Source: Tetragonia tetragonoides (taxonomy: Eukaryota; Streptophyta; Magnoliopsida; Caryophyllales; Aizoaceae). Taken from it: 64,000 bases of DNA. Position 1 is the first letter of the stretch; every line of letters begins with the position of its first letter. The translations under genes were made by a program, and so were the position numbers. Location: assembly GCA_038025085.1 (NCBI GenBank), contig CM076154.1, positions 36,002,501-36,066,500 of the forward strand, given 5' to 3'. The notes beneath the pieces are model-generated. The model had not been told where the DNA came from. It saw only the letters and a program-made list of their open reading frames with translations, and did no database searches. Shown one piece after another: positions 1 through 20,053 of this stretch.

Positions 1-16
1 GATATGTGAGACAAAA

Positions 17-244
17 GGGCGCGCTCTTTAGAGCTTATACGGTCATTTCAGTTCAGCTCAATTCAGTTCAGTTTCGGTGTGATCTCGTGTAAATTCAGTG
101 ATTTTCCAATTCTGTTAAATGATGTTCAGTTCAGTTTAGTGGTGCTATATCAAGTTGTGTTCAGTTGACCAGTTCAGTGGTGTCCATTTCAATTTAGTTC
201 AGTTCAGTTCAGTTCAGATAAGTTCAGTCCTAAAAAACGCACCC
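17..244. mobile_element. Tourist/PIF-like MITE with TTCAG repeats
   Basis: The ends GGGCGCGCTCTTTAGA and AAAAACGCACCC form imperfect terminal inverted repeats, flanked by AAA on each side (14-16 and 245-247). The interior is made of repeated TTCAGTTCAG. A 3 bp target duplication and GGGC/GGGT-type ends are usual for PIF/Harbinger-derived MITEs; the class is inferred because no transposase is present. Confidence 0.55.
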
Positions 245-756
245 AAAGGCCAAAAGTATAATTCTAAACGGAAGATCATTGAAATGAACTGAATATCATT
301 GAACTGAATTGCAAACTATTAAACTAACACGAGATCACTCCTAAATTAAACAAAACTTAAATAAAATGAACTGAACTAAACTGACGAGATAAACAATAAA
401 GAACACAGTTATAATTAAAATGGATGTAGTACAAGAATAAGCACGATCATGCTATAATCCCACCCACAAAAAAAAAACGGAGTTAATATTTAGAGCCGGC
501 AATACCTAAGAACATGTCCACTTTGAAAGCTATGAATCTTTTAGAGTGTAGTCCCATTTGTCCATCTCCACTAATTACTAGGATTCTGTAAAGTATCATT
601 CCACAATAATTTTGTTATATGCTATGGATAACTAAGTTAGTCATACATAAAGCGTATATTACATTTTCTTGTCCTTTTTTTTTTTTTTTTTTTTTGTTCA
701 TCTCTCTTATTTTTTCTTTTTTCCTCTTTTTACCACACCATTAAAATTTTGAGTAA

Positions 757-947
757 GGCTTTGTTCTCTTCAACGAAATGGTGTGGAACGGTGAGGAACG
801 GAACGGATTGAAACGGCGCGGCGCGGATAATTCAAAAATATGTGAGACAAAATGAAGTACAGAATGCGGCGCGAACGAAACGGAGCGGAACGGATTGGAA
901 CAGAACGGAACGAAATACAGCATGGAAACAACGAAAAAAACAGAGTC
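757..947. mobile_element. GTTCC-type MITE, copy 1
   Basis: The ends GGCTTTGTTCTCTTCAACG and AAAAACAGAGTC are inverted-repeat-like and flanked by TAA on both sides (754-756, 948-950). The interior is rich in GGAACGGAACGG, with a GCGGCGCGG core and TGTGAGACAAAATGAAGTA in the middle. The same core is found in reverse orientation at 32891-33072. It belongs to a four-copy family in this window (also 8510-8812 and 35670-35867). Confidence 0.75.
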
Positions 948-3799
948 TAAGGAGTAAATTTATCCTCCATCTTATAGGAGACAAAAGAGTGTAATATACA
1001 CTGAGTGCATCGGTAGCACTTTCCATAATATGGACGTGAAAAAGATGTTAAAAAACACGAACGCGTTCAATTCGCGTCACATCTTCCCAAGAAAAAACAC
1101 ATCATAAAAGGAGAATTGGCTTTATATATATTAGTATTAATTGCCTACACACGTGCCACAAAAGAGTGAGCTTGGCACGATTCATAGTGTTTTGGCTCCT
1201 ATGACCAATAAGCGTTGCTATGAATGATCAAAAAATGGATTAAAAATGAGATTCTGATTTAGGTGCAGATCTCTTCCCATGACCATTTGACAGCAACTCT
1301 TTCACCGTGGACAACGGAGCAAGAACCGGTCTCTTCTTATTCAAGCCAGGGATTAACATCAATGCTTTCAATTTGTTAATTGTGCATTAAGGATCATGAG
1401 ACTACTATTTTAGCTAATTAACTGGCTTAACAACCTCTTGCTTCTTGGTTGAAGTTGTCATCTAGACGTGATGAGATTATATTGGCTACTCTTTTTGTTC
1501 CGAGTTGTTCTTTCCATTGCAAAATGAGTGACGTGTAGGCGGATTGACTCATCAAGTTTTCAAATTTTGCCCAAATTTGGTTACTCTTTTCGTCTCTAGT
1601 TGTTCGACTCTGTCGACTTTTTATAATTGGCGCCATTAAGAGAGTGTTTATAACACAAGTGAGGTTCCAACCCAAAATCAATTGGCAATGGGTGGAGTAA
1701 CCCCCTTAGTTATAAACACCTCAAGGCACTCTTTCTTGATCAATGTGGGACAACCCACTTCAACAGACTCATTGCAAAATGACTGATGTGACGGTGTTGA
1801 AAATAGTGTTAATTTTACCCAAATTTATAACAATGCAACATATGCCTCTGAATTAGTGAGAGAGCGCACATGGATGCTGTGAGACATAACAAAATGAATC
1901 ATCCTAATAAGGAAAGCGGAAAGAAGAACTAGGGATGGAGTGACATGCTCCTGAGAAACTTCTCATAAGGTCAATCATTCTAGTACTAGTACTCTCAGCC
2001 AAGCAAGGTTAACTATGGAGTTTCCTAGAATTGGGCTTCTAAAAAACGAGATGCATCTTGGTGATATGAGTAGTACGTACCATCAAACCAATTAAACTCT
2101 TCTCAACCATAAAATATTGAGGGTATTACAAACAGTGAAAAAGGTTAAAAATGTGTTTTTCCCCCACTAAACTGAATAGTCTTAAATGAGAGAAGAAATA
2201 GTTCACATCACATTTACATCACTGAACTGAACTAAAATAATTACTGAACAAGCTAAGTGGACAATATCGAACACACCCTAAAGCTACTGAAAGTTCAGAA
2301 CTTTAAGACATAATTGAATGCCTTACTCATATCCAAATATTATTTGCTTATATGATGATTTCAAATGGGTACATATTCTCTCCAAAATTTATATCTGGTA
2401 TGTCGTCATTCCTAACTTTAAAAGTGTTATATATAAACATCTTAATCACAAATTCACAATGCCATCTTAAGAGATGACTTTTTCAAAATGTAATCAACCA
2501 TTTTTAATCTAAAATATATTATGTTTCTAACCCCTTTTTTTTTTTTTTTTATATATATATATCTTGACACAAATAATTTCCAACTTTTCAAATGAGTATG
2601 TCATCAACATATATATCTATGATATGGTCCTAATAATAGTTCTCATATTACGAATCCCACAATGACATACATGAGAATAGGTCATTCTTTTTGATCTTTT
2701 GCAGTCTTTTTCTTAATTCAAGAGAACAACTCCTGCAAAGGAATCACCTTATTATCATATTCATGAGAAAATAAAAACGAAACAGATACATACAAAATGC
2801 TCAGACCAACCACAAATCATGTACTTGTTTTATTTTAATTCTCTGTGTTAGCTTGCTAAAAGATGCTTAAGCTCAGAATTAAGGAATACTGTATTGTTTT
2901 CATTTTTCCCCCCCACAAATTACATCATTTGGATAAGCAATCACCAGCTGATCAGCGTAATTATTATGATGCACAACTAATTAAATCTGGAATTCCCTGC
3001 TAGTACTACATGACAAAGCTAGCTTATGATAGAATAATGATTAGGATAAGCTGTACTATTCCCTAGTTCCTTTTCTTGATGTTGTTGAGAGTTGAGACCT
3101 CCTCCATAGGGGGAGAGAGATTTTTAAAAATATATAGAAAGTAGGCATTAGGGACCCTTAGCCCTTTGTCTTAACTACAAAAAACTGTCACATAATGACC
3201 AAAATTTCAGAATTTATTAAAAATTGGACAAAAGAATGTTAACTACTATAAGAACATCCTTAATAGTATAGACGTAGGTTTTGTGTGAGAGCAATTTACT
3301 GAAAAATGGTGCCGATGATAATTAGTTAGAAATGTAGAGGTCACTTATTATAAGCAGCGACGATCGTTATTACAATAAAATGTGACCATCATCTCACTAA
3401 AAATTACCTCTTAGCTATTTATTAATATTGTCCATAATGCCACATCATCAACCCACAAACTCATTTCACTTACAACTCATGGCTCATATCGTATAGCTGC
3501 AACTATTTTTGCCAAAAATAGCCTTTAATAAAATTCCAAATTGTACACTGAATATGGGGTTAAAACAGAGGAAATTGCATGCATAGGTTTTGTAAGGTAG
3601 AAGATAGAGACTTTATAATTCAACTGTCTTATTGTGTGTCCTCTTATATGAGGGCAAAAAGAAGAGTAAGGAAAAGGGACGGATAGTAGACTCCTTACTC
3701 TATTTTATCTCTATATCTAGCTCATTGTGATAATTTGAACCAAAGGTCGATACAACTACCAAAAAAATTTAATACTAATACTGAGCAAGTCTAATATGA

Positions 3800-3960
3800 T
3801 ATCAACTTATAGAGAAATAGGCTGGTATTTAGTAATGTAGGGTTGGCTAGTTATTATGAGCAGTGATCCTAATTTCACTAAAAAGTGAACATCGTCTCAC
3901 TAAAAGTTAATTAACATGAAGCCGTCTTACACAATTTTTTGTGCTTACTAAGATTTATGA
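3800..3960. repeat. Dispersed repeat, GTCTTACACAA type
   Basis: The stretch contains 'TTATTATGAGCAGTGATCC', 'TTTCACTAAAAAGTGA' and 'GCCGTCTTACACAA'. Closely similar phrases recur near 3330-3430, 55430-55500, 55930-56080 and 56780-57060, on both strands. This is a family of short non-coding dispersed repeats, probably MITE-like; no clean termini were identified here. Confidence 0.45.
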
Positions 3961-4900
3961 AAAGTGATTTTGTCTTACCCCCGTCAACATAGCACTATTA
4001 AGGTGAATATAGTTCATAAAAACCAACATACACAATACATGGGGGTTGGGATGGAGAATCGAATCCATAACTTCTTTTTTTTATCAAACTACTTGGAACG
4101 TGAAAGTAAGTTTAGAACCACTTGATCACCACCTTGATGATATTTTTTTAAATGTGAATCAGATACTCAGAGTAAAGCCTCTAGCATTATAATAGAATAC
4201 TATCCACTAGTCTACCAATGTTAATTCTTTGAAGTAAGATCTGAGGCAACCGTCAGAAGTCAATAATAGAAATATGATTATGCCATGAATCAATAATACG
4301 TACCAGCAGACTCAAGTAACAGGGCATATAATGATCCAAGTTCATAATTACTGATTGTAATCAGTGATTCACCTGATTCCTCCACGATGATAGCAATAAC
4401 AACAACCTTCTCATCGAGAAAAAGAGCGCCATTTGATAAATAATGAGAAGAAAAATTAAGAAAATGCAGTTGAGCGATAGATACCCACTCATTCATCTTC
4501 AATCAAGGTTGAAAATTCGATTTCGCTTTGAGCATGGAGCATCCTTAAATTCATTCGCCAACTGTTCCATTTTTTGAGGTACCTATAAGTCAGCATGGAA
4601 AATAGACATTATGGTCGCCGATTGATACATCGTTGTTCTGTGTGAAACAAAAAAATAAATAATGAAGAAAAATATACTAGCTAGCAGGCTAAGAGGGTTG
4701 TTCACTACGTCAGCCAAAACATCAATTTTTAATAGATATAAAAAAATAATAATAATAATAACTACTATGCATTATCTAAACCCTTGACATAAACTATGAG
4801 TTAATTGGTGATCATACATTTGCTCGCACGACCCTCTTAAAATATACCCAAATTGCCAATCTGTAAACATGACCACTAGCCCTTTAACTTAGGTTTTTAA

Positions 4901-4938
4901 AAATAAAATAAATAAATAAATAAATAAATAAATAAAAA
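4901..4938. repeat. AAAT microsatellite
   Basis: About nine near-perfect AAAT/AATA units lie in AT-rich intergenic DNA about 300 bp upstream of the WRKY start codon. Confidence 0.85.
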
Positions 4939-5246
4939 CATTATTATCAAACCTCCCTTTCTTTGTATCCCCACCATCTCCACAATTCCCCTACCTTCAA
5001 CACTATTTACTCATATATATCTCTCTCTCTCTTTCCCTTCATTTTTTCTGTATTTTCACCAAAAAGAAAATCTTTCACCTTTAATTTCTAGTGATCCCTT
5101 CAAAATTAAACACACCAAAACCCTTTTTTTTTTTTTGGCAACTTACTCATTAAGGAGCAAATTATCTAGTGTTGTCAAGCTAAGCTATTTAGCTCCTTCA
5201 ATTGTGTTTTTGGGCCATTTTGTTGGTGATCAAATACCATATGGTT

Positions 5247-7952
5247 ATGGGTAATAGATATCGAAGCACTTCTTCATTCATTACCGATCAAGATGACCCA
5301 CAAAGCTCATCGGAAAACGGACCCGATTCGCCACTCTCTGGTGAAGACTCCAGAGCCATGGCTCCTTCTCCTAAGAAAAGGTTTGTCGTCATACTTTAAT
5401 TCGCGATCTATCTATACTCGTAATAAACCAATTGGTAATAGGTGGAGTAACTCATTAGACAAGGCCACAGCCACAGTAGTCCCAGAAATCAATCAATCAA
5501 TCTCTATTGGGTGGAGTAACTCACTAGACAAGGTCACAACCACACATGCCCGGAAATCAATATCTCGCTATTAGGTGGAGTAACTCACTAGACTTATATA
5601 TGATCAAACACAGACCATCGGTCCATATATAATTCATGCAAGATTAGATTAGACCAACTATATTATTATGTGAATGTAAATTGATAGAAATGAAATAGTG
5701 GAGTGTACTAATTTTAATTTTTATTTTAATTTTTATTTTTTTAGCAGGAGGAGCATACAGAAGAGAGTGGTATCAGTTCGAATAGGAGATGTAGATGGAT
5801 CAAGAACCAAAGGAGATGCATATCCACCGTCTGATTCATGGGCATGGAGAAAATACGGTCAAAAACCAATCAAGGGTTCACCTTATCCCAGGTGTGTATA
5901 CTGTACTGGATCATAACTCTCTAGCTAGCTTTCTCTCTCATCTGTTGGTGTTTAATGTTCTTGGTTGAGCAAGAAGGCGCATTTTAAGTGTAATGGCGGC
6001 TTTTTTGCCTATCTTACGCTTACCCATCATGTAGTAGTTGGGAAACCAATCATGGGAATAGATTAGCTACGCTCTTACTAAATGTGCGTGGGTTTCACGC
6101 TCCGGTTTCTATGGAGAAAGGATATTCTTTTCTAAAGGGGTATTTTTCAAAAAATTCAATGTCACAAAAACAAATTAAATTGTTCTGACGTGTGATAATT
6201 GCTTTGTTTTTTCAGCCTTAGAGATGACATCTTGCATTGAATTTTTCATTGTAAGAAATTTTCTAGTTGATGAATAGATAGATACATTTTAAAGTACGTA
6301 ATTTTATTAGACGGTAAGAACGAGATTATGATAATGTATTAGTGCTAGAAGAATAGTTTTGTTTTTTTGGTTTTTTTTTTTTTTGGTTTTCTTGGTTTTT
6401 TGCCATACATCAGTTTACGTATTTAATATTAATTTAAAGAGTACCAAGTTAAGCATTGTCATTTAAATAGTGTAGCTATTTGATATAGTCAATATATTTT
6501 AGTTATTTTATTGCACTTGCTTTCCAACCCTTTTGAAAGTCACAAAGTTTGTCCGTTCTTCCCTCTTTAAATGTATCATTAATAAATTTATGTTACCTTG
6601 TGTTATCCCATATTTTGCAAAAGTTTGAAATATATATATATTTGTAAACGAAAATCAGTAAATACACATATGTTCCTACCGTAAATGTTTTTTGAGATAA
6701 ATACTTCTTTCCTCTAACATAAGGAATTTGTAAATATCTCTTGTATCAAACTTTCATCTATACTACAAACTTTTATAAAACAGAACAACCACTATATCAG
6801 CCTGTACTGTTGCAGAGACATCTTAAATTTGCCTGCAAGTTAATTTATTTGGATATTATTCAGATATGAAACCGTTTCATATAAGTTTTTGCGTTGAGTG
6901 ACATAGCAATATAGATTGGGACAATATGAAACTTTTCGCAAAGCCTATATCGATAACTTGATACATGCATGTTGAAGTTAATTGGTGCGTATTGAAATAG
7001 AGTTCCTCAAGACAGATAGAATTATCCAAAAACTTGTACATTCAAGATATTCCATAAAGACCAACAAAAACACTCAAAATGGGATTACAAGCAAACTTTT
7101 AGGACAGTTTTTTGCCCAATCAAGACCATTGTCCTAAAAGGCTGGAAAATAGAAACTCGTGTGAACACACACGCGCGTACCTAAAAGTTCCTCACGTTCT
7201 AAATAAAATTTGGGGGTCTACAAAAACAATGTCTTGATTGGTTTTGTGTTACGTGAGCACTTAACACGTCTTTTCACCCTTTCACCAATTAAAATTGTGC
7301 ATAAATGCTTCATGTGATTTTGTCCTTATTTGTGGGTTTATATTCTTCTTTTTTCTCCAGGGGATATTATCGATGTAGTAGCTCCAAAGGCTGCCCTGCT
7401 AGAAAACAAGTAGAAAGGAGCCGTGTGGATCCCACTATGCTAATCATCACCTACGCTTGTGAACATAACCACCCCTTGCCTACCTCCAAGCACCACCATC
7501 ACCACCACAACAACCACCAGTCCGCCGCCACCACCCCCGCCCCTTCCATTGCCACCGCAACCACCCCGACGGCCACCGCAACCACCACTACTTCCGTTGA
7601 GGGCGCTGACGGCCCGACTGACTCCGATGAGGGGGCTGATGCACCGCCGTCGTCGCCTCTTGTTCAGATCAATCCGTTTGGCGAACCGCCACAACTAGAG
7701 TTCATTGGGGATTCATTAGTGTTAGGCAACTTGGGGGTGGAGTATAGCTGGATATCCGACATGTCATTTAACACACCGTCGTTTGTGGGGCCTACATGTG
7801 TCGATGCAGAGGTGGCGGCATTCCCTATGAGGGAGGAAGATGAGTCATTGTTTGGTGATTTAGATGAACTACCAGAATGTTCTGCGGTGTTCCAACGAAG
7901 TATAGAGAGGTGTAGCGTCGTCAATGCTCCTTTATGTGGCAGCACAGGATAA
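5247..7952 (+). CDS. WRKY65-like: WRKY transcription factor, group IIe (WRKY65/69-like)
   Basis: A nuclear DNA-binding factor expected to recognise W-box promoter elements. Three exons join in phase: 5247-5380, 5745-5891 and 7361-7952, giving about 290 residues. The WRKY domain (about 74-132) has an intact WRKYGQK heptad (79-85) and a C-X5-C-X23-H-X1-H zinc site (C99, C105, H129, H131). The second intron splits the Arg codon before GYYRC, the conserved intron position of most plant WRKY genes. The tail '[17 protein letters not shown]' closely matches the acidic C-terminus of Arabidopsis WRKY65/69 as I remember it, which fixes the subgroup. Between domain and tail lie a His run (HHHHHH) and an Ala/Thr/Pro-rich linker. 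The start is uncertain: in-frame ATGs also occur at 5202 and 5241. The introns are 364 bp (with a threefold repeat) and 1,469 bp. Confidence 0.92.
5441..5592 (+). repeat. Threefold repeat in WRKY intron 1
   Basis: GGTGGAGTAACTCA(C/T)TAGAC occurs at about 5441, 5510 and 5573, spaced 69 and 63 bp. The spacers are also similar (AAGG-CACA-CCACA, then CC-GAAATCAAT). This is a degenerate tandem repeat inside the first intron. A related phrase, GGTGGAGTAAC, also occurs near 1691. Confidence 0.7.
5892..7360 (+). other. WRKY intron 2
   Basis: A phase-2 intron with GT at 5892 and TCTCCAG ending at 7360, interrupting the WRKY domain. The interior is AT-rich and non-coding. I see no recognisable transposon or RNA gene in it, only T-runs around 6360-6395. 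Confidence 0.85.
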
Positions 7953-8509
7953 GGATTATTCTTTGTACTTTATTTTATGCTACTCCCTTCATACCAACAC
8001 AATCAGGATACTTAATTTCTAACTTTTGTAAAGAAATGGTTACAATTTTTTTTAATAAATTTAAAAGAGAAAGAGTGGAGATGGTTTTGGTATGGGGGAA
8101 GTAGTATATTTTTTTCCATTTCCATTTTCTTCCTTTTTGGGGGTTTGTTTTTTTGAGCTTTGTGGTGAATTGGTAGTTGTTACATAGTGATGATGAATAT
8201 AGAAGTTGTTTTTTTTCGTCATAAACCAACACTCAAAAGAGTACACAATTCAATCGACATTTTTTTTTGTTTATTTTGGATATAAGTGATTGTTTTGGAA
8301 TGTTTGATTACACATTTGAAAAAGATGAATGCTCAAATTGTTTCTCAAGTTTGTGTTGGACAAAAAGCATCAAAACTGAACTCTTATGTTGAAAATCATG
8401 TTCATATATGTGGACTTATGCAAATACTCACCTTTGTACATAATTAGAAATTGTTAGAATTTAGATATGGTATGATTGAACAGTGTTAATAAGGGTTAAA
8501 GTCGACTAA

Positions 8510-8812
8510 TAGGCCTTGTTCTCGTCAACGGAATGATGTGGGACTGTGAGGAACGAAACGGAAATTGCAACGCGGTGCGAAACGGAACAGAAATTGCAGC
8601 GCGGCGCGGAACGGAACGAAAATTACAGCGCGAGACGGAATGGAATAATAAATATAACTTGTGTGGTGCGGAACGAAACGGAAATTACGGTGCCGTGCAG
8701 AACGGAACAGAAATTACGGTGCGATGCAGAACGGAACAGAACGAAACGAAAATTGCGGTGCGGTGCAGAATAGAACGGAATGCAACATAGAAACGACGAA
8801 AAGAACAGGGCC
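8510..8812. mobile_element. GTTCC-type MITE, copy 2 with expanded centre
   Basis: The ends AGGCCTTGTTCTCGTCAACG and GACGAAAAGAACAGGGCC match the family at 757, 32891 and 35670. TAA follows the right end, and TAATA precedes the left. The copy is about 300 bp, against about 190 bp for its relatives. The excess is a degenerate tandem repeat of GGAAATT(A/G)C(A/G)G-GCGG-GCGGAAC units, so the centre has expanded by local duplication. Confidence 0.7.
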
Positions 8813-9191
8813 TAAACAATCATTTGATCAAACTACAACGCAATGTCAAATTTGTTGGTTTATATAGTTCCCATCAAAATAGGAATCAACCAACGAACTT
8901 ATCAATTTATCATAGCTTCCCTCAACTATGGTAGGAATGTCAAACGCATATTCCGTACGAACAACTACGCCATTTGACCAATTCTGGAAAAAAATAAATG
9001 CAAAGCAAAATTCACGTTGTTGGGCGGTATCCTTGAAATTGGTAGAGACGAGACCCCAACTACTGTACTTGTCTAACCCCCACTATTCACATTGTCTAAT
9101 GATGTGGTCCTTGACATTTTGTTAAAGATTCCCAAAACAGATAATATGGTCATTTAATACTCTACACATAGATAGACATCAAATCATTGCA
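8813..9191. other. Intergenic, nothing recognised
   Basis: This spacer between a MITE and a LINE relic has short open frames only. None resembles a known protein, and no repeat ends were seen. Confidence 0.5.
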
Positions 9192-9206
9192 CAATTTTGG
9201 ATCTTT

Positions 9207-9533
9207 TTTTTTTTTTGCTAAGAAATGTGCATCAGATATATTAATTAGGAATTAACCTTGGGCGCAAAGTGCCCTTACAATCTAGCTCAAAGTTGTGTTT
9301 GCAAATTACTGGCACTACATCAGTCATTACAATTTGATTTAAAACATTCTGGTTCTCCATAGCATGTTGAGCTAAACTATCTGCAACAGTGTTCTGCTCC
9401 CTAAAGCAGGAAAGGATCTTCAGCTGCTCTAAGTGCTTCATCATTTCCCTACAATCCAATATTATGTTAGAAAGGGAGTTTCTCTTCATTTTAGCATTTG
9501 ATAAGTAACTGACAGCTTGTGTGCAGTCAGAAA
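9207..9533 (-). mobile_element. 5'-truncated LINE (RNase H-like end of ORF2)
   Basis: The minus-strand frame 9241-9489 reads 'CFREQNTVADSLAQHAM' after a helix-rich stretch. This is the end of the RNase H-like (RVT_3) domain found at the C-terminus of many plant LINE ORF2 proteins. A poly-T run at about 9207-9216 is the poly(A) tail on the minus strand. The insertion is bracketed by a perfect 15 bp direct repeat, CAATTTTGGATCTTT, at 9192-9206 and 9534-9548, which is the target-site duplication. This is a dead, severely 5'-truncated copy. Confidence 0.85.
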
Positions 9534-9659
9534 CAATTTTGGATCTTTAGTCTGTACTCTCTGCTCACAAGTCACAACAACATCAAAATTTTCCAATAAA
9601 GCAAGAGTAACTTAGGGGATCATAATGGGTCACTATCGTTCTCCGATTCAATGTATACT

Positions 9660-9760
9660 AAGGGCGTGTTCTTTTCCACTTACTTGGACAGTAGTTTAGT
9701 CACTCCAGTCCAGTCTAGTGGCGTTTAGTTTAGATCAGAGTAGGATGCTTTCTCTCACAT
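9660..9760 (+). repeat. Orphan MITE end
   Basis: TAAGGGCGTGTTCTTTTCCA matches the terminal sequence style (TAA then GGGC-TGTTCTTTTC) of the MITEs at 19106 and 32891. No matching right end was found, so it is probably a truncated copy. Confidence 0.4.
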
Positions 9761-9958
9761 ATTGTTATCAGTTTATCTCAATACTATTCAATACATTTTA
9801 GTAAAAAAAGAAAACATCTTTAATACAACTAAGAAGCATTACGTCAAAAACATGAAGTTAACACACCTTATTAGGAAGTTATAAGCAACCAAAACAAACT
9901 TCGGCAAAGAGGGACATATTCACATTATTTCCAATCTAACACTCCTAATAGATTGATA

Positions 9959-10244
9959 CTCCCTCCGTTCCCAATTGATAGTCACATTGTAAATGGCACG
10001 GAGATTAAGACAATTTTATTTGTATTATTTTGTTCCCCTTATACCCTCAATTAAATAGATATATATGGTGGAGGCCACCACCAACCATCCAAAGCCAGAG
10101 AGAGAAAAAGTTTAATGAATTTGGGGCCACACTAAGGGTAAGGTTGTAAAACCATAAGCAACTTTTTTCCATTTTAAGAAACATGACTTTCAAAAGGGAA
10201 CGGACTAAATAAGAAACATGACTATCAATTGGGAACGGAAGGAG
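9959..10244. mobile_element. Stowaway-type (Tc1/mariner) MITE
   Basis: The terminal inverted repeats begin CTCCCTCCGTTCCCAATTGA and end TCAATTGGGAACGGAAGGAG, about 27 bp with one mismatch. They are flanked by the TA duplication expected for Stowaway elements (9957-9958 and 10245-10246). The element is 286 bp with no coding capacity. CTCCCTCCGTTCC is the canonical Stowaway end. Confidence 0.92.
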
Positions 10245-10271
10245 TAGTATACCGTGAAAAAACGAAGCCAG

Positions 10272-10502
10272 AGATGCAAGAAACAACGTTCACAATTACA
10301 TTGCGGGAGAATCCATCTTATGTCTATATTAAGTCACAACATAATAATAGCCTCATCTATCAAAACCCATGCAACAAAAAGAAGGCAGAGGAAAGCAAGA
10401 AGCAATGTTCAAATGACATTGCGGAAGAATCCAATTTATATCTATATCAAATCACAACATACCGAGATCTCGTCTTCAAATCCATGCAGCCAAAAGAAGC
10501 AC
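10272..10502. repeat. Tandem duplication of about 115 bp
   Basis: Two degenerate direct copies lie at about 10272-10387 and 10391-10502. They share 'ACATTGCGG-AGAATCCA', 'TATATC/TATATTAA-TCACAACAT' and 'CCATGCA-C-AAAAGAAG'. The block is non-coding and lies just downstream of the RABA1 stop codon, possibly in its 3' flank. Confidence 0.65.
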
Positions 10503-10764
10503 TTCCCCAATCACTTTTAGTTACCTAAATCAGTAAAATCTAGAACATTAGTTATATATAGACATTTTGGGACAAATCTCTACCTTTCTTCTTTTTTTCT
10601 TTAGGGGTTGGGGGGGCGGGGGAATGGGAGTAAGGGAGAGTGAGATTTGTTGCCTAACGAACTTGCCCTAGTTCGAAGCGCATGCCTCCTTGCGAAGGTT
10701 TGAAACTTAAAACCAAGAGCACAAAAAGATGATGTAGGAACCGCTGGTTTGCTAAAATAAGCAG

Positions 10765-19105
<8,341 letters not shown>

Positions 19106-19326
19106 GGGCTCGTTCTTTTCGACTGGGAACTGGTGACTCGTAACTGAGAGAAACTGGGCAAAACTGGTAAGTGTAACTGGTAACTGGGAGAAACTAGTGA
19201 AAACTGGGTCAAATTGGGCAAAACTGGGCAAAACTGGGATAAGCTGGGACAAACTGGAAATTTTATATTTTTGAGTGTTTAATTATTATGACAATAATAA
19301 TAATAATACTAATAATAATAGTAGTA

Positions 19327-19389
<63 letters not shown>

Positions 19390-19613
19390 GTAATAATAAT
19401 AATAATAATATTATTATTAATATTAATATTAATAATAGTAATAATAATAACAATAATATAATAATAATAATAATAGTAATAATAATAATAATAATAATAA
19501 TATTAATAATATTAATAATATTATTAATATTATTAATATTATTAATATTATTATTATTATTATTATTACTGTTATTATTATTATTATTTTTATTATTATT
19601 ATTATTATTATTA

Positions 19614-19657
<44 letters not shown>

Positions 19658-19720
19658 ATTAAGTATCATTATTGTTATTATTATTACTATTACTAATATT
19701 AATATTAATTTTAATAAAAC

Positions 19721-19799
<79 letters not shown>

Positions 19800-20053
19800 A
19801 GGACTTTTTAGTCATGTTTACATATTAGTCAATTCATATATTTATTTTTATATTTTATATTTAATTATTATGTTTAATATGTATAAATATTAAAATTGGG
19901 CAAAACTGGGCAAAACTGGGTCAAACTGGGAGAAACTGGGCAAAACTGGGGGAAACTGTATTTTGTAACTGGTAACTGGTCAAAACTGGGCAAAACTGGG
20001 GAGAACTGGTCAAAATTGGGCAAAACTGAAAACCAGTTAAAAAGAACATGCCC
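19106..20053. mobile_element. Tourist/PIF-like MITE with AAT/ATT core
   Basis: The ends GGGCTCGTTCTTTTCGACTG and CAGTTAAAAAGAACATGCCC are inverted repeats, flanked by TAA on both sides (19103-19105, 20054-20056). Both subterminal regions are arrays of (G)GGCAAAACTG units: in the left arm at 19150-19258 and in the right arm at 19893-20030. Between them lies the giant trinucleotide tract at about 19290-19798. The total of 948 bp is several times a normal MITE because of that expansion. Confidence 0.82.
19290..19798. repeat. AAT/ATT trinucleotide palindrome of about 510 bp
   Basis: The left half is nearly pure AAT repeats and the right half nearly pure ATT repeats, with scattered interruptions (AGT, TTAATATT). 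The two halves are complementary and could pair into one very long hairpin. The frames read on both strands are Asn, Ile and Leu homopolymers and are not genes. Confidence 0.95.

Larger units (their letters stand above)
1..5200. other. Gene-free region upstream of the WRKY gene
   Basis: No open frame here resembles a known protein; the few short frames are scattered and lack coding character. What can be seen is transposon debris: MITEs at 17-244 and 757-947, an orphan MITE end near 2275, copies of a dispersed repeat near 3300-3440 and 3820-3960, A/T homopolymers, and an AAAT microsatellite at 4901-4938. The last 250 bases (CT-rich tract about 5019-5040, then an AT-rich leader) are probably the WRKY promoter and 5' UTR, inferred from position only. 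Confidence 0.6.

Noticed and set aside
5441..5592. CRISPR-like regularly spaced repeats
   Set aside because: Only three degenerate units with similar spacers inside a plant intron; a local tandem duplication.
7440..7694. Antisense Gly-rich frame across WRKY exon 3
   Set aside because: A mirror of the Pro/Thr/His-rich coding strand, within a well-supported gene.
19275..19811. Long plus- and minus-strand frames of Asn, Ile and Leu homopolymers
   Set aside because: They are the translation of an AAT/ATT microsatellite and have no protein character.
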